Of a DNA stretch of 64,000 nt, positions 7,944 to 15,573 are shown in pieces. The stretch is from NCBI GenBank assembly GCA_028713555.1, contig JAQTOA010000005.1, positions 62,001 through 126,000 of the forward strand. The letters run 5' to 3'. A program made the position numbers and the translations under genes. Position 1 is the first letter of the stretch; every line of letters starts with the position of its first letter. Below the pieces are notes generated by a model. It was not told the origin of the DNA. It ran no database searches and was given only the letters and a program-made list of their open reading frames with translations. Origin of the DNA: Sterolibacterium sp. (GTDB lineage: Bacteria; Pseudomonadota; Gammaproteobacteria; Burkholderiales; Rhodocyclaceae).

Positions 7944-9458
7944 ATGAACGAGAATCTTTACGCCTTGCTCGCCTCCCGCTTTCCGGGGAGTGGCCAAGCG
8001 CCCTGCATGATCCTGCCCGACGGCAGGGTATGGACCTACGCTGACGTTGACCGCGCTTCCAGCCGCATCGCCCATCTGCTCGTCGCGCTTGGCCTGCTGC
8101 CCGGCGACCGCGTGGCGGCGCAGGTGGGAAAAACCCCGGAAGCGCTGGTTTTGTATCTGGCCACGCTGCGTGCCGGGATGGTTTTCCTGCCTCTCAACCC
8201 GGCCTACCAGCGCCACGAAATCGAATATTTCCTCAAGGACGCCGAACCGGGGCTGTTCGTCTGCTGCCCGCAAAATCGGACTCTGGCCGACGCGTTGGCG
8301 CGACAGGCCGGCGTCCGCCACGTCCTGGAACTCGGCGGCGACGGGCGCGGTTCCCTGATCGACGCCGCGACACCGTTCACCGACGAGTTTGCCAGCGTGC
8401 CGAGAAGCGGCAACGATCTGGCCGCCATCCTGTACACCTCGGGCACTACAGGGCGATCCAAGGGCGCCATGCTGTCGCACCGCAACCTTGCCGCCAATGC
8501 CCGGGTACTGCACGCCTACTGGCAGTTCCAGCCCGGCGACGTGCTGCTGCACATGCTGCCGATCTTTCATGTGCATGGGCTGTTCATCGCCTGCCACTGC
8601 GCCCTGCTGAACGGCTCGGCGATGCTATTCGAGCCGAAGATCGACGCTCAAAGGGCTTTGCTGCTATTGCCGCAGGCCACGGTGTTCATGGGCGTGCCGA
8701 CTTACTACGTGCGCCTGCTCAATGAGCCCGGCTTCACGCGCGAAACCTGCCGCAACATGCGCCTGTTCATTTCCGGCTCGGCGCCGCTGCTCAAGGAAAC
8801 CTTCGACGAATTCAAGCAACGCACCGGCCACACCATCCTCGAACGCTACGGCATGACCGAAGGCGGCATGTTCACCTCCAATCCCTATGATGGCGAGCGG
8901 CGCGGCGGCACCGTGGGCTTTCCGCTGCCGGGCATGCAAGTCCGCATTGTCGATGATGCGGGCGAAACAGTTCCGGCAGAGACCGTCGGCCATATCCTGG
9001 TCAAGGGCGAGAATGTTTTTCGCGGCTACTGGCGCATGCCGGAAAAGACGCAGGAGGAATTCACCGTCGATGGTTACTTCAAGACCGGCGACATGGGCAA
9101 GCGCGATGCCGACGGCTACATCTCCGTCATCGGGCGCTCGAAGGATCTGGTGATCAGCGGCGGATTGAATGTCTATCCCAAGGAGGTCGAGGAGTTGATC
9201 GACGCCCTGCCCGGCGTGGCCGAATCGGCGGTGATCGGGCTGCCGCACCCCGACTTCGGCGAAGCCGTGGCGGCCGTGCTGGTGCGGCGTCAGGACGCCG
9301 CCGGCGCGGCACTTACCGAGGCCGGTATCATCGCCGCGCTGAAAAATGAGCTCGCCAATTTCAAGATCCCCAAGCGCGTGTTCATCGTCGCTGACCTGCC
9401 GCGCAACACCATGGGCAAGGTGCAGAAAAATCTGTTGCGGGAGTTCTGCTCGCTTTGA
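7944..9458 (+). CDS. matB: Malonyl-CoA synthetase
   Basis: ANL-superfamily ligase that joins malonate and CoA with ATP; 504 residues. The AMP-binding signature YTSGTTGRSKGAM lies at about 164-176, LFISGSAPLL and ERYGMTE are the A5 core, KTGDMGKRDADGY holds the hinge, and PRNTMGKVQKN carries the adenylation lysine. Residues typical of MatB rather than longer-chain ligases include the MRLFISGSAPL and SNPYDG segments, and the MNENLYALL start matches characterised MatB N-termini. That fixes the ATG at 7944 although its own ribosome-binding site is weak; the frame is open upstream to a TTG at 7845. It works with the preceding decarboxylase in malonate use. The next gene starts on the stop codon. 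Confidence 0.93.
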   Translation: MNENLYALLASRFPGSGQAPCMILPDGRVWTYADVDRASSRIAHLLVALGLLPGDRVAAQVGKTPEALVLYLATLRAGMVFLPLNPAYQRHEIEYFLKDAEPGLFVCCPQNRTLADALARQAGVRHVLELGGDGRGSLIDAATPFTDEFASVPRSGNDLAAILYTSGTTGRSKGAMLSHRNLAANARVLHAYWQFQPGDVLLHMLPIFHVHGLFIACHCALLNGSAMLFEPKIDAQRALLLLPQATVFMGVPTYYVRLLNEPGFTRETCRNMRLFISGSAPLLKETFDEFKQRTGHTILERYGMTEGGMFTSNPYDGERRGGTVGFPLPGMQVRIVDDAGETVPAETVGHILVKGENVFRGYWRMPEKTQEEFTVDGYFKTGDMGKRDADGYISVIGRSKDLVISGGLNVYPKEVEELIDALPGVAESAVIGLPHPDFGEAVAAVLVRRQDAAGAALTEAGIIAALKNELANFKIPKRVFIVADLPRNTMGKVQKNLLREFCSL

Positions 9459-10150
9459 GTTTCAAGAACTCCCCTATTTTCAGTCCCAAGCTCGACTGGC
9501 AGCACATCGACAGCATCCTGCTGGATATGGACGGCACCTTGCTCGACCTCAATTTTGACAACCATTTCTGGCAGCAGCATGTGCCGCTGCGTTACGCCGA
9601 GGCGCGCGGCATGACACATGCCGAAGCGCGCGAAGAACTGGCGGCGCGTTACCATGCCCGGGCCGGCACGCTTGACTGGTATTCGGTGGATTTTTGGGAA
9701 ACCGAACTGGAACTCGACATCATGCGGCTCAAGGAAGAGATCGCCCATCTGATCGCCGTGCATCCGCATGTCATCGACTTCCTGAACGCAGTCCGCACCG
9801 CCGGCAAGCGTGTATCCCTGGTCACCAATGCCCATCACAAAAGCCTGACGCTGAAAATGGGACGTACCGGCCTAAGCGGCTACTTCGATGACCTCATTAC
9901 CTCCCACGAGATCGGCCTGCCCAAAGAAGACCCGGGGTTCTGGGAGCGGCTTCGCAAGCACATACTGTTTGATCCATCCACTACGTTACTGGTAGAAGAC
10001 AGCCTGCCCGTGCTCGATTCGGCGCGCATCTACGGCATTGCCCATCTGGTGGCAGTGCGCCAGCCGGACACACGCAAACCGCCAGAAGATACCGGCGGTT
10101 ATGCGTCGGTTGGCGATTTCAGCGAGATGATAAGATATCCGCTGATCTGA
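9455..10150 (+). CDS. yrfG: HAD-superfamily GMP/IMP nucleotidase (YrfG-type)
   Basis: Predicted cytoplasmic 5'-nucleotidase of the haloacid dehalogenase superfamily, 231 residues. The nucleophile/acid pair lies in LLDMDGTLLDL (D24, D26), the helical cap covers about 35-100, motif II is VTNAHH, motif III lysine is in LPKEDPGFW, and motif IV acids are in VEDSLPVLDSA. These blocks match the YrfG group that hydrolyses GMP and IMP. The start is a TTG overlapping the matB stop (TTGA), so the two are translationally coupled. The link to malonate metabolism is unclear. Substrate preference is inferred from family resemblance only. Confidence 0.82.
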   Translation: MSFKNSPIFSPKLDWQHIDSILLDMDGTLLDLNFDNHFWQQHVPLRYAEARGMTHAEAREELAARYHARAGTLDWYSVDFWETELELDIMRLKEEIAHLIAVHPHVIDFLNAVRTAGKRVSLVTNAHHKSLTLKMGRTGLSGYFDDLITSHEIGLPKEDPGFWERLRKHILFDPSTTLLVEDSLPVLDSARIYGIAHLVAVRQPDTRKPPEDTGGYASVGDFSEMIRYPLI

Positions 10151-10212
10151 ATTAAAAACGTGCAATCCAGGAAAGCAACGGGTCACCTCAACTCAGTTTC
10201 AGGGAATAGCAA

Positions 10213-11388
10213 ATGGGAATCTCTTTGAGCAGGCTTTTTTTCGCGCTGATATTGGTCCTTCTGGCGACGGCTGCTGGGGCGGCGCCCGAAAAGCGCGTGG
10301 CGTTGGTGATCGGCAATGATCGCTACCAGGACGTGCCCCGTCTCGAAAAAGCCGCCAACGATGCACGTGCAGTCGGTCAACAGTTGCAGCAGGTCGGCTT
10401 CGAAGTGCTCTCCTACTCGAACCTCTCGCGCCGCGAGATGAACCAGGCCATCGGCCAATTCGTCGACAAGGTCGCTGGCGGCGGAGTCGGCGTATTCTTC
10501 TACGCCGGACACGGCGTACAGGCAGGCGGAAGCAACTTCCTGCTGCCCGTCGACATCAAGGTGAAAAACGAACAGGATCTCGTCGACGAGGCCGTGGATA
10601 TGCAGCGCGTCCTTGAGCGACTGGCGGACGCCAAGGCTAAACTTTCCCTGCTGGTGATCGACGCCTGCCGCGACAATCCTTTCAAGAAGGCCTACGGCCG
10701 CAGTATCGGCGCCACGCGCGGATTGGCGATCCCGCAAGCGCCGAGCGGGACGCTGGTGGTTTATTCCGCTGGCATCGGCCAGCAAGCGCTGGATAAGCTT
10801 TCCGACAATGACAACAACCCTAATGGCCTGTTCACGCGTGAGTTCCTGCCGCTGATCGCAGCGCCGGGACTGCGCCTGGACGAAACCGTGCGCAAACTTA
10901 GAAGCTCAGTAATCGCCAAGGCCAAGAGTGTCGGCCATGACCAGAACCCGGCGATTTATGATCAGACCGATGGCGATTTCTACTTCATCTCGGGTCCGGT
11001 GACGGTGAATATACAGAACGCGCCGGCCGTAGCGGCGCCAGCTTTAGGCCGCGAAGCGGTCGAACTGGAATTCTGGAGCAGCATCAAGTCAAGCAATGAC
11101 AAGACCGATTTCGAGGAATACCTGCGCAAGTACCCGAACGGCAGCTTTGCCGGTATTGCGAAGAACCGCATCAAAACGTTTGCCGCAGCCACTGCGCCAC
11201 CCGCCGCGGGTGAAGGCGGCGCCATGGAATTTGTAGCAGGCGACCCCGTCGATGTCGAATGGAAAGGCTCGTGGTGGCCGGCAAGCGTGCTGGAAATCCG
11301 CAAGGACAAATACAAGATTCATTACGACGGCTACGGCAATGAATGGGATGAATTTGTCGGCCGCTCGCGTATCCGCGCACGAAAATAG
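10213..11388 (+). CDS. Secreted caspase-like (peptidase C14) protein with C-terminal Tudor/agenet-like domain
   Basis: Metacaspase/orthocaspase-type protein of 391 residues. Residues 1-23 are a signal peptide ending AGA. The caspase fold (about 27-260) carries the catalytic dyad H100 in FFYAGHG and C152 in IDACRDNP. Residues 270-330 form a linker with a sel1/TPR-like helix (EFWSSIKSSNDKTDFEEYLRKYP), as in other bacterial C14 proteins. The last 55 residues (VDVEWKGSWWPASVLEI, then YGNEWDEFV) resemble a Tudor/agenet/MBT-like barrel. It is a single gene, not in an obvious operon. The substrate is unknown; bacterial relatives are usually arginine/lysine-specific. The signal peptide puts it in the periplasm or outside. 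Confidence 0.87.
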   Translation: MGISLSRLFFALILVLLATAAGAAPEKRVALVIGNDRYQDVPRLEKAANDARAVGQQLQQVGFEVLSYSNLSRREMNQAIGQFVDKVAGGGVGVFFYAGHGVQAGGSNFLLPVDIKVKNEQDLVDEAVDMQRVLERLADAKAKLSLLVIDACRDNPFKKAYGRSIGATRGLAIPQAPSGTLVVYSAGIGQQALDKLSDNDNNPNGLFTREFLPLIAAPGLRLDETVRKLRSSVIAKAKSVGHDQNPAIYDQTDGDFYFISGPVTVNIQNAPAVAAPALGREAVELEFWSSIKSSNDKTDFEEYLRKYPNGSFAGIAKNRIKTFAAATAPPAAGEGGAMEFVAGDPVDVEWKGSWWPASVLEIRKDKYKIHYDGYGNEWDEFVGRSRIRARK

Positions 11389-11462
11389 TCGTCACTACCG
11401 GCGTTTTGCGCCGAGTTCCACCAGATTGGTGTCGGCTAGGTGCGGTTTGATGAGTCCGTCCC

Positions 11463-12476
11463 TCATGCGTTTCCCTTGAAATATTCCCTATACCATTCGA
11501 CGAAGCGCTTCACCCCCTCTTCCAGCGAAGTGGCAGGGAAGAAACCGGTTAGGGCATGCAGGGCTTCGGTGTTGGCGTAAGTTGTCGGGACGTCGCCATC
11601 CTGCATCGGCAGGAAGTTCTTGCGCGCGGTCTTGCCCAGTGCCTGTTCGAGGGTTTCGATGTACTTCAGCAAATCGACCGGTTGCTGGTTGCCGATGTTG
11701 CAGATGCGGTAGGGCGCCCAGCTGGTAGCAGGATCGGGGTTCTGCTTGTCGAAGGCCGGATTAGTGACCGGCGGGCAGTCGAGAATGCGCAGCACGCCTT
11801 CGGCAACGTCGTCGATATAAGTGAAATCGCGGTGCATCTTGCCCTGATTGAAGACATCGATCGGCTGGTTTTCAAGTATCGCCTTGGCGAAAAGCATCGG
11901 CGACATGTCCGGCCTGCCCCATGGACCATACACGGTAAAGAAGCGCAGACCAGTGCTGGGCAAGGCGAAGAGGTGGCTATAGGAATGCGCCATCAGCTCA
12001 TTGGCTTTCTTGGTGGCGGCATACAGGCTGACGGGATGGTCAACGTTGTCGTGTTCGGAGAACGGCATTCGCGTGTTGCCGCCATACACACTAGAACTGC
12101 TGGCATACACGAAGTGTCCGACGCCGGCATGGCGGCAGCCTTCGAGGATGTTGGCGAACCCGACCAGGTTGCTGTCTACGTAGGCCTGGGGATTTTTCAG
12201 CGAATACCGCACACCGGCCTGGGCGGCAAGGTGGATCACGCGTTGCGGCTGTTCATGTTCGAACAGCGCGGCCACGCCCTGGCGATCGGCGATGTCGAGC
12301 TTGGCCAGGCGGAAGCGCGGATTCGCAAGCAGGCGCGCAAGACGTGCCTCCTTCAGGGAAACTGCATAGTAGTCATTGAGGTTGTCCACCCCGATGACTT
12401 TCTCGCCGCGGCTCAGCAGGCGTTCGCAGACATGCATGCCGATAAAGCCGGCGCAGCCGGTCACCAGGATTTTCAT
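11463..12476 (-). CDS. NAD-dependent epimerase, UDP-glucuronate 4-epimerase type
   Basis: Short-chain dehydrogenase-type nucleotide-sugar epimerase, 337 residues, likely giving UDP-galacturonate for LPS or capsule. The Rossmann motif GCAGFIG lies at about 8-14, the catalytic serine in the SSSS-VYG segment, and the YxxxK pair in YAATKK. TVYGPWGRPDMSP and the RDFTYIDDV segment are characteristic of the WbpP/CapI/LspL group. The ATG at 12476 begins directly with MKILVTG and overlaps the stop of the upstream glycosyltransferase (ATGA), so the two form a pair. The exact sugar is inferred. Confidence 0.88.
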   Translation of the reverse strand: MKILVTGCAGFIGMHVCERLLSRGEKVIGVDNLNDYYAVSLKEARLARLLANPRFRLAKLDIADRQGVAALFEHEQPQRVIHLAAQAGVRYSLKNPQAYVDSNLVGFANILEGCRHAGVGHFVYASSSSVYGGNTRMPFSEHDNVDHPVSLYAATKKANELMAHSYSHLFALPSTGLRFFTVYGPWGRPDMSPMLFAKAILENQPIDVFNQGKMHRDFTYIDDVAEGVLRILDCPPVTNPAFDKQNPDPATSWAPYRICNIGNQQPVDLLKYIETLEQALGKTARKNFLPMQDGDVPTTYANTEALHALTGFFPATSLEEGVKRFVEWYREYFKGNA

Positions 12477-13243
12477 GGGAGCGTCTGCTGCGTTTGCAGC
12501 TCGAGCATTTTTGCGTACTTGGTGAAACTGTTGCCGCAACCGATCAGGATATGCACCAGGCCCGGCACGCCGTCAAGGAAACCTAGGCGCACAAGGTAGA
12601 ACTTGATGAAGCGCAGCAGCGGCGAAAACAGCAGATGGCCGGCATGGGCGCGCTTGCCGGCGGCATGGGCCTGCTGCGCAGCCAGCGTGGTGTAGCGGCC
12701 CTGCTTGGCAAGATAGGCTTCGAGCGTCTCGGCCGAGTCGTGCAGAAGGTCGCCATCCAGCTTGACGATCTCGGCCTGGGTCAGCACTTTCTCATGCACC
12801 GCGTCTGCCGACCAGCGGGCGTGGCGGCGGTCGAACAGGCGCAGGTTCCAGTCGGGATATCCCTCGCCATGGCGCAGATAACGTCCGAGAAAACGGTTGC
12901 AGCGCGCGAAGCGATAAGCCGCATGTTGCGGCTGCTGCAGCGCCTGGAGTATGGATGCGCGTAGCGTTTCGCTGACGCGTTCATCGGCGTCGATGCACAG
13001 CACCCAGTCATGGCGCGCCTGATCGACAGCGAACTGCTTCTGCGGGCCGTAGCCCAGCCAATCCTGATGCATTACCCTGGCGCCGTGGGCGAATGCCAGG
13101 GCAACCGTCTGATCGGTGCTGCCCGAGTCCACCACCAGCAGTTCGTCGCAAAACGCCAGCGCCTCGAGACAACTCGCGAGCGAAGACGCGGCATTGCGGG
13201 TGATGATTACCGCCGACAGCGGGAAGCGTTGGGAAGGGCTCAT
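12473..13243 (-). CDS. Family 2 glycosyltransferase, LPS core type (WaaE/KdtX-like)
   Basis: Predicted inner-core LPS glycosyltransferase with a GT-A fold, 256 residues. The N-terminal SAVIITRNAASSLASCLEAL and VVDSGSTDQT bind the nucleotide-sugar, LCIDADERV is the DxD motif, and the C-terminal LLRFIKFYLVRLGFLDG segment is typical of WaaE relatives that attach to the membrane. The start at 13243 (MSPSQRF) gives normal family length; an ATG at 13282 would add 13 residues. It sits between the overlapping epimerase gene and the divergent waaC-waaA pair, a coherent LPS cluster. The donor could be glucose or another hexose. Confidence 0.87.
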   Translation of the reverse strand: MSPSQRFPLSAVIITRNAASSLASCLEALAFCDELLVVDSGSTDQTVALAFAHGARVMHQDWLGYGPQKQFAVDQARHDWVLCIDADERVSETLRASILQALQQPQHAAYRFARCNRFLGRYLRHGEGYPDWNLRLFDRRHARWSADAVHEKVLTQAEIVKLDGDLLHDSAETLEAYLAKQGRYTTLAAQQAHAAGKRAHAGHLLFSPLLRFIKFYLVRLGFLDGVPGLVHILIGCGNSFTKYAKMLELQTQQTLP

Positions 13244-13248
13244 GCCGC

Positions 13249-13269
13249 AGACTGACAACAGTCTATAAT
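13249..13269 (+). promoter_or_regulatory. Inverted repeat and TATAAT upstream of waaC
   Basis: AGACTG-ACAA-CAGTCT (13249-13264) is a 6-bp perfect inverted repeat running into TATAAT (13264-13269), about 32 bases before the waaC ATG. No good -35 hexamer is seen at 16-18 bases. It may be a waaC promoter with an operator, or chance. Confidence 0.35.
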
Positions 13270-13300
13270 TTGTGGCTGCCATTCTAGCGTGCTGAAGGCG

Positions 13301-14266
13301 ATGCTCAAAATCCTGCTGGTCAAGATGTCATCGATGGGCGATCTGGTGCACAACTTGCCGGTGGTCACCGACATCCGTGCGCACTTTCCGGACGCTCTGG
13401 TGGACTGGGTTGCCGAAGAAGCCTATGTCGCCATCCCCTCTCTTCATCCGGCCGTACGCCGCGTGATACCCATCGCCTGGCGCCGCTGGCGCAGGCAGCT
13501 TGCACGGCGAGAAACCTGGAGGGAAATGGCCGAGTTCCGCCTGCTACTAAAAGAAACCGACTACGATTATGTTCTCGACAGCCAGGGTCTGTGGAAAAGT
13601 GCCATCGTCGGCAAGATGGCCAGCGGAATTCTGGTCGGCGGCGACCGTCGCAGTATCAAGGAACCGCTCGCCAGCGCTTTCTATAGTCGGCGCTTGCCGA
13701 TTTCATGGTCATGGCATGTGGTGGCTCGCTGTCGCGCGGTGGCGGCCGGGGCGCTTGGCTACGCAGCCGATGCGCCGCCGGATTATGCCATTGCCGCCCC
13801 GCCCCTGGCGGCGGACTGGCTGCCTGTCGCACCCTATGGCGTGCTGATGCATGCGGCCAGCCGTCCTGAAAAGCTTTGGCCCGAGTCCTGTTGGGTTGAT
13901 CTGGGGCGCGACTTGGCGAAGAGAAGTTTGATCAGCGTCCTCCCCTGGGGCAGTCCGGCAGAACGTGAACGCAGCCGGCGGCTGGCGCTGCAAATCCCCG
14001 GTGCGGTGGTCCCGCCGTTGATGGATCTGGCCACCGCCGCGCGCTTTCTGGCCGGCAGTGCCATCGTCGTCGGTCTCGACACCGGCTTCACCCATCTTTC
14101 AGCCGCCCTCGGTCGCCCCACCATCGGGATATATTGCGATTCCGACAGCCGGCAGGCGGCCGTCCACGGCACGGCGCTCTGCGCCAGTTTCGGACAAGCC
14201 GGGGCGCCACCGGACTACCCGACGATCCATGCCGCAGTCATTATGGGCTTGGCATCTTGCCGATGA
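13301..14266 (+). CDS. waaC: Lipopolysaccharide heptosyltransferase I
   Basis: Transfers the first L-glycero-D-manno-heptose to Kdo2-lipid A; GT9 family, GT-B fold, 321 residues. Diagnostic pieces are KILLVKMSSMGDLVHNLPVVTDI at the N-terminus, the LDSQGLWKSA segment, and the C-terminal GLDTGFTHLSAALGRPTIGIY donor site. The ATG at 13301 matches known WaaC N-termini; a GTG four codons upstream is less likely. The stop overlaps the waaA start (ATGA), so the two are coupled. Confidence 0.94.
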   Translation: MLKILLVKMSSMGDLVHNLPVVTDIRAHFPDALVDWVAEEAYVAIPSLHPAVRRVIPIAWRRWRRQLARRETWREMAEFRLLLKETDYDYVLDSQGLWKSAIVGKMASGILVGGDRRSIKEPLASAFYSRRLPISWSWHVVARCRAVAAGALGYAADAPPDYAIAAPPLAADWLPVAPYGVLMHAASRPEKLWPESCWVDLGRDLAKRSLISVLPWGSPAERERSRRLALQIPGAVVPPLMDLATAARFLAGSAIVVGLDTGFTHLSAALGRPTIGIYCDSDSRQAAVHGTALCASFGQAGAPPDYPTIHAAVIMGLASCR

Positions 14267-15573
14267 CCGTGGCGCGCGCACTGTATTCCATCGTCATTAT
14301 TCTGGCGCTGCCGCTGATCGTCCTGCGCTTGCTGTGGCGCGCGCGCAGGCAGTCAGAATATCTCCACCACTGGAGAGAACGCTTCGGCGTCTATCCTGCC
14401 CAAGCTGCACGCCAGGCGAGCGGCAAGATCATCTGGATCCATGCCGTCTCGGTCGGCGAAACGCGCGCGGCCCAACCGTTGCTGGCGGTTTTGCGCCAAC
14501 ATTACCCTGACCACAGGATATTGTTTACCCACATGACGCCGACCGGACGACAAACCGGTATGGAGCTGTTCGGCGATAGCGTCGAGCGTGTTTATCTGCC
14601 CTATGATTATCCTTGGGCCGTGGCGCGCTTTCTGCACCATTTCAGGCCCCGGCTCGGCCTGATCATGGAAACCGAACTCTGGCCCAATCTGATCCATACC
14701 TGCCGCACACTAGCCATACCACTTCTGCTGGTCAATGCCCGTATGTCGGACAAGTCGGCACGCCGCTACAGCTGTGTTCCCCAACTCACGCGTGACGCAT
14801 TGCGGAGTTTGACCGCCATTGCCGCGCAGGAAGAAGCAGACGCCAGCCGCCTGAGGGGTCTGGGCGCCCAGAATGTGACTGTGTTGGGCAATCTCAAGTT
14901 CGACATTGCGCCACCCGTGGCCCAATTGGAGCAGGGCAAGACGTTCCGCAAGCTGTTCGGCAACCGGCTGATCCTGCTTGCCGCAAGTACCCGCGAAGGG
15001 GAGGAAGCGCTGCTGCTGGATGCCTGGTGCGCACACCCTGACAATGGCGTGCTGCTGTTGATCGTACCACGCCATCCACAGCGATTTAACGAAGTGGCGA
15101 AGCTCGCCGAATCCCACGGCTTGCGTATCCAGCGGCGCAGCGCGGTGGCGGCGATCGCTCCGGAAACCCAGGTCATGCTGGGCGACAGCATGGGAGAGTT
15201 GTTCGCCTATTACGCCGCCAGCGATGTCGCTTTCATCGGCGGCAGTTTGCTCAATTACGGCAGCCAGAACCTGATCGAGGGCTGCGCCGTCGGCGTGCCC
15301 CTGTTGCTTGGTCCTTCAACTTACAACTTCGCCGAGGCCGCACGTGCGGCGCTGGCCTGTGGTGCGGCAAGGCAAATCGAGGATGCGCGGGGATTGGTCG
15401 GTGCCGCATTGGAACTGCTGGCCGATGCCGAGACACGCCGGCGCATGGGAGACGCGGGGCAAGCCTTCGCCGTGCGCCACCGCGGCGCCAGCGAGCGGAC
15501 TCTCACTTTACTTGACTCGGTGGTGAATGACCCGCCGAATTTGGTCCGACGGGCTATTCGAGCAAGCTGTTGA
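14263..15573 (+). CDS. waaA: 3-deoxy-D-manno-octulosonic acid transferase
   Basis: Adds Kdo to lipid A precursor at the inner membrane; 436 residues. An N-terminal membrane anchor (about 3-20) is followed by the GT30 domain with IIWIHAVSVGETRAA and its catalytic glutamate, FTHMTPTG, PYDYPWAVARFL, METELWPNL, and the C-terminal GGSLLNYGSQNLIEGCAVGVP block that binds CMP-Kdo. The ATG at 14263 overlaps the waaC stop. Its 3' end overlaps the convergent tolC 3' end by 20 bases, and no terminator hairpin is visible in the overlap. Confidence 0.95.
   Translation: MTVARALYSIVIILALPLIVLRLLWRARRQSEYLHHWRERFGVYPAQAARQASGKIIWIHAVSVGETRAAQPLLAVLRQHYPDHRILFTHMTPTGRQTGMELFGDSVERVYLPYDYPWAVARFLHHFRPRLGLIMETELWPNLIHTCRTLAIPLLLVNARMSDKSARRYSCVPQLTRDALRSLTAIAAQEEADASRLRGLGAQNVTVLGNLKFDIAPPVAQLEQGKTFRKLFGNRLILLAASTREGEEALLLDAWCAHPDNGVLLLIVPRHPQRFNEVAKLAESHGLRIQRRSAVAAIAPETQVMLGDSMGELFAYYAASDVAFIGGSLLNYGSQNLIEGCAVGVPLLLGPSTYNFAEAARAALACGAARQIEDARGLVGAALELLADAETRRRMGDAGQAFAVRHRGASERTLTLLDSVVNDPPNLVRRAIRASC

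Noticed and set aside
15554-15573. Bidirectional terminator between waaA and tolC
   Set aside because: The genes overlap by 20 bases and no stem with a T-run is visible.
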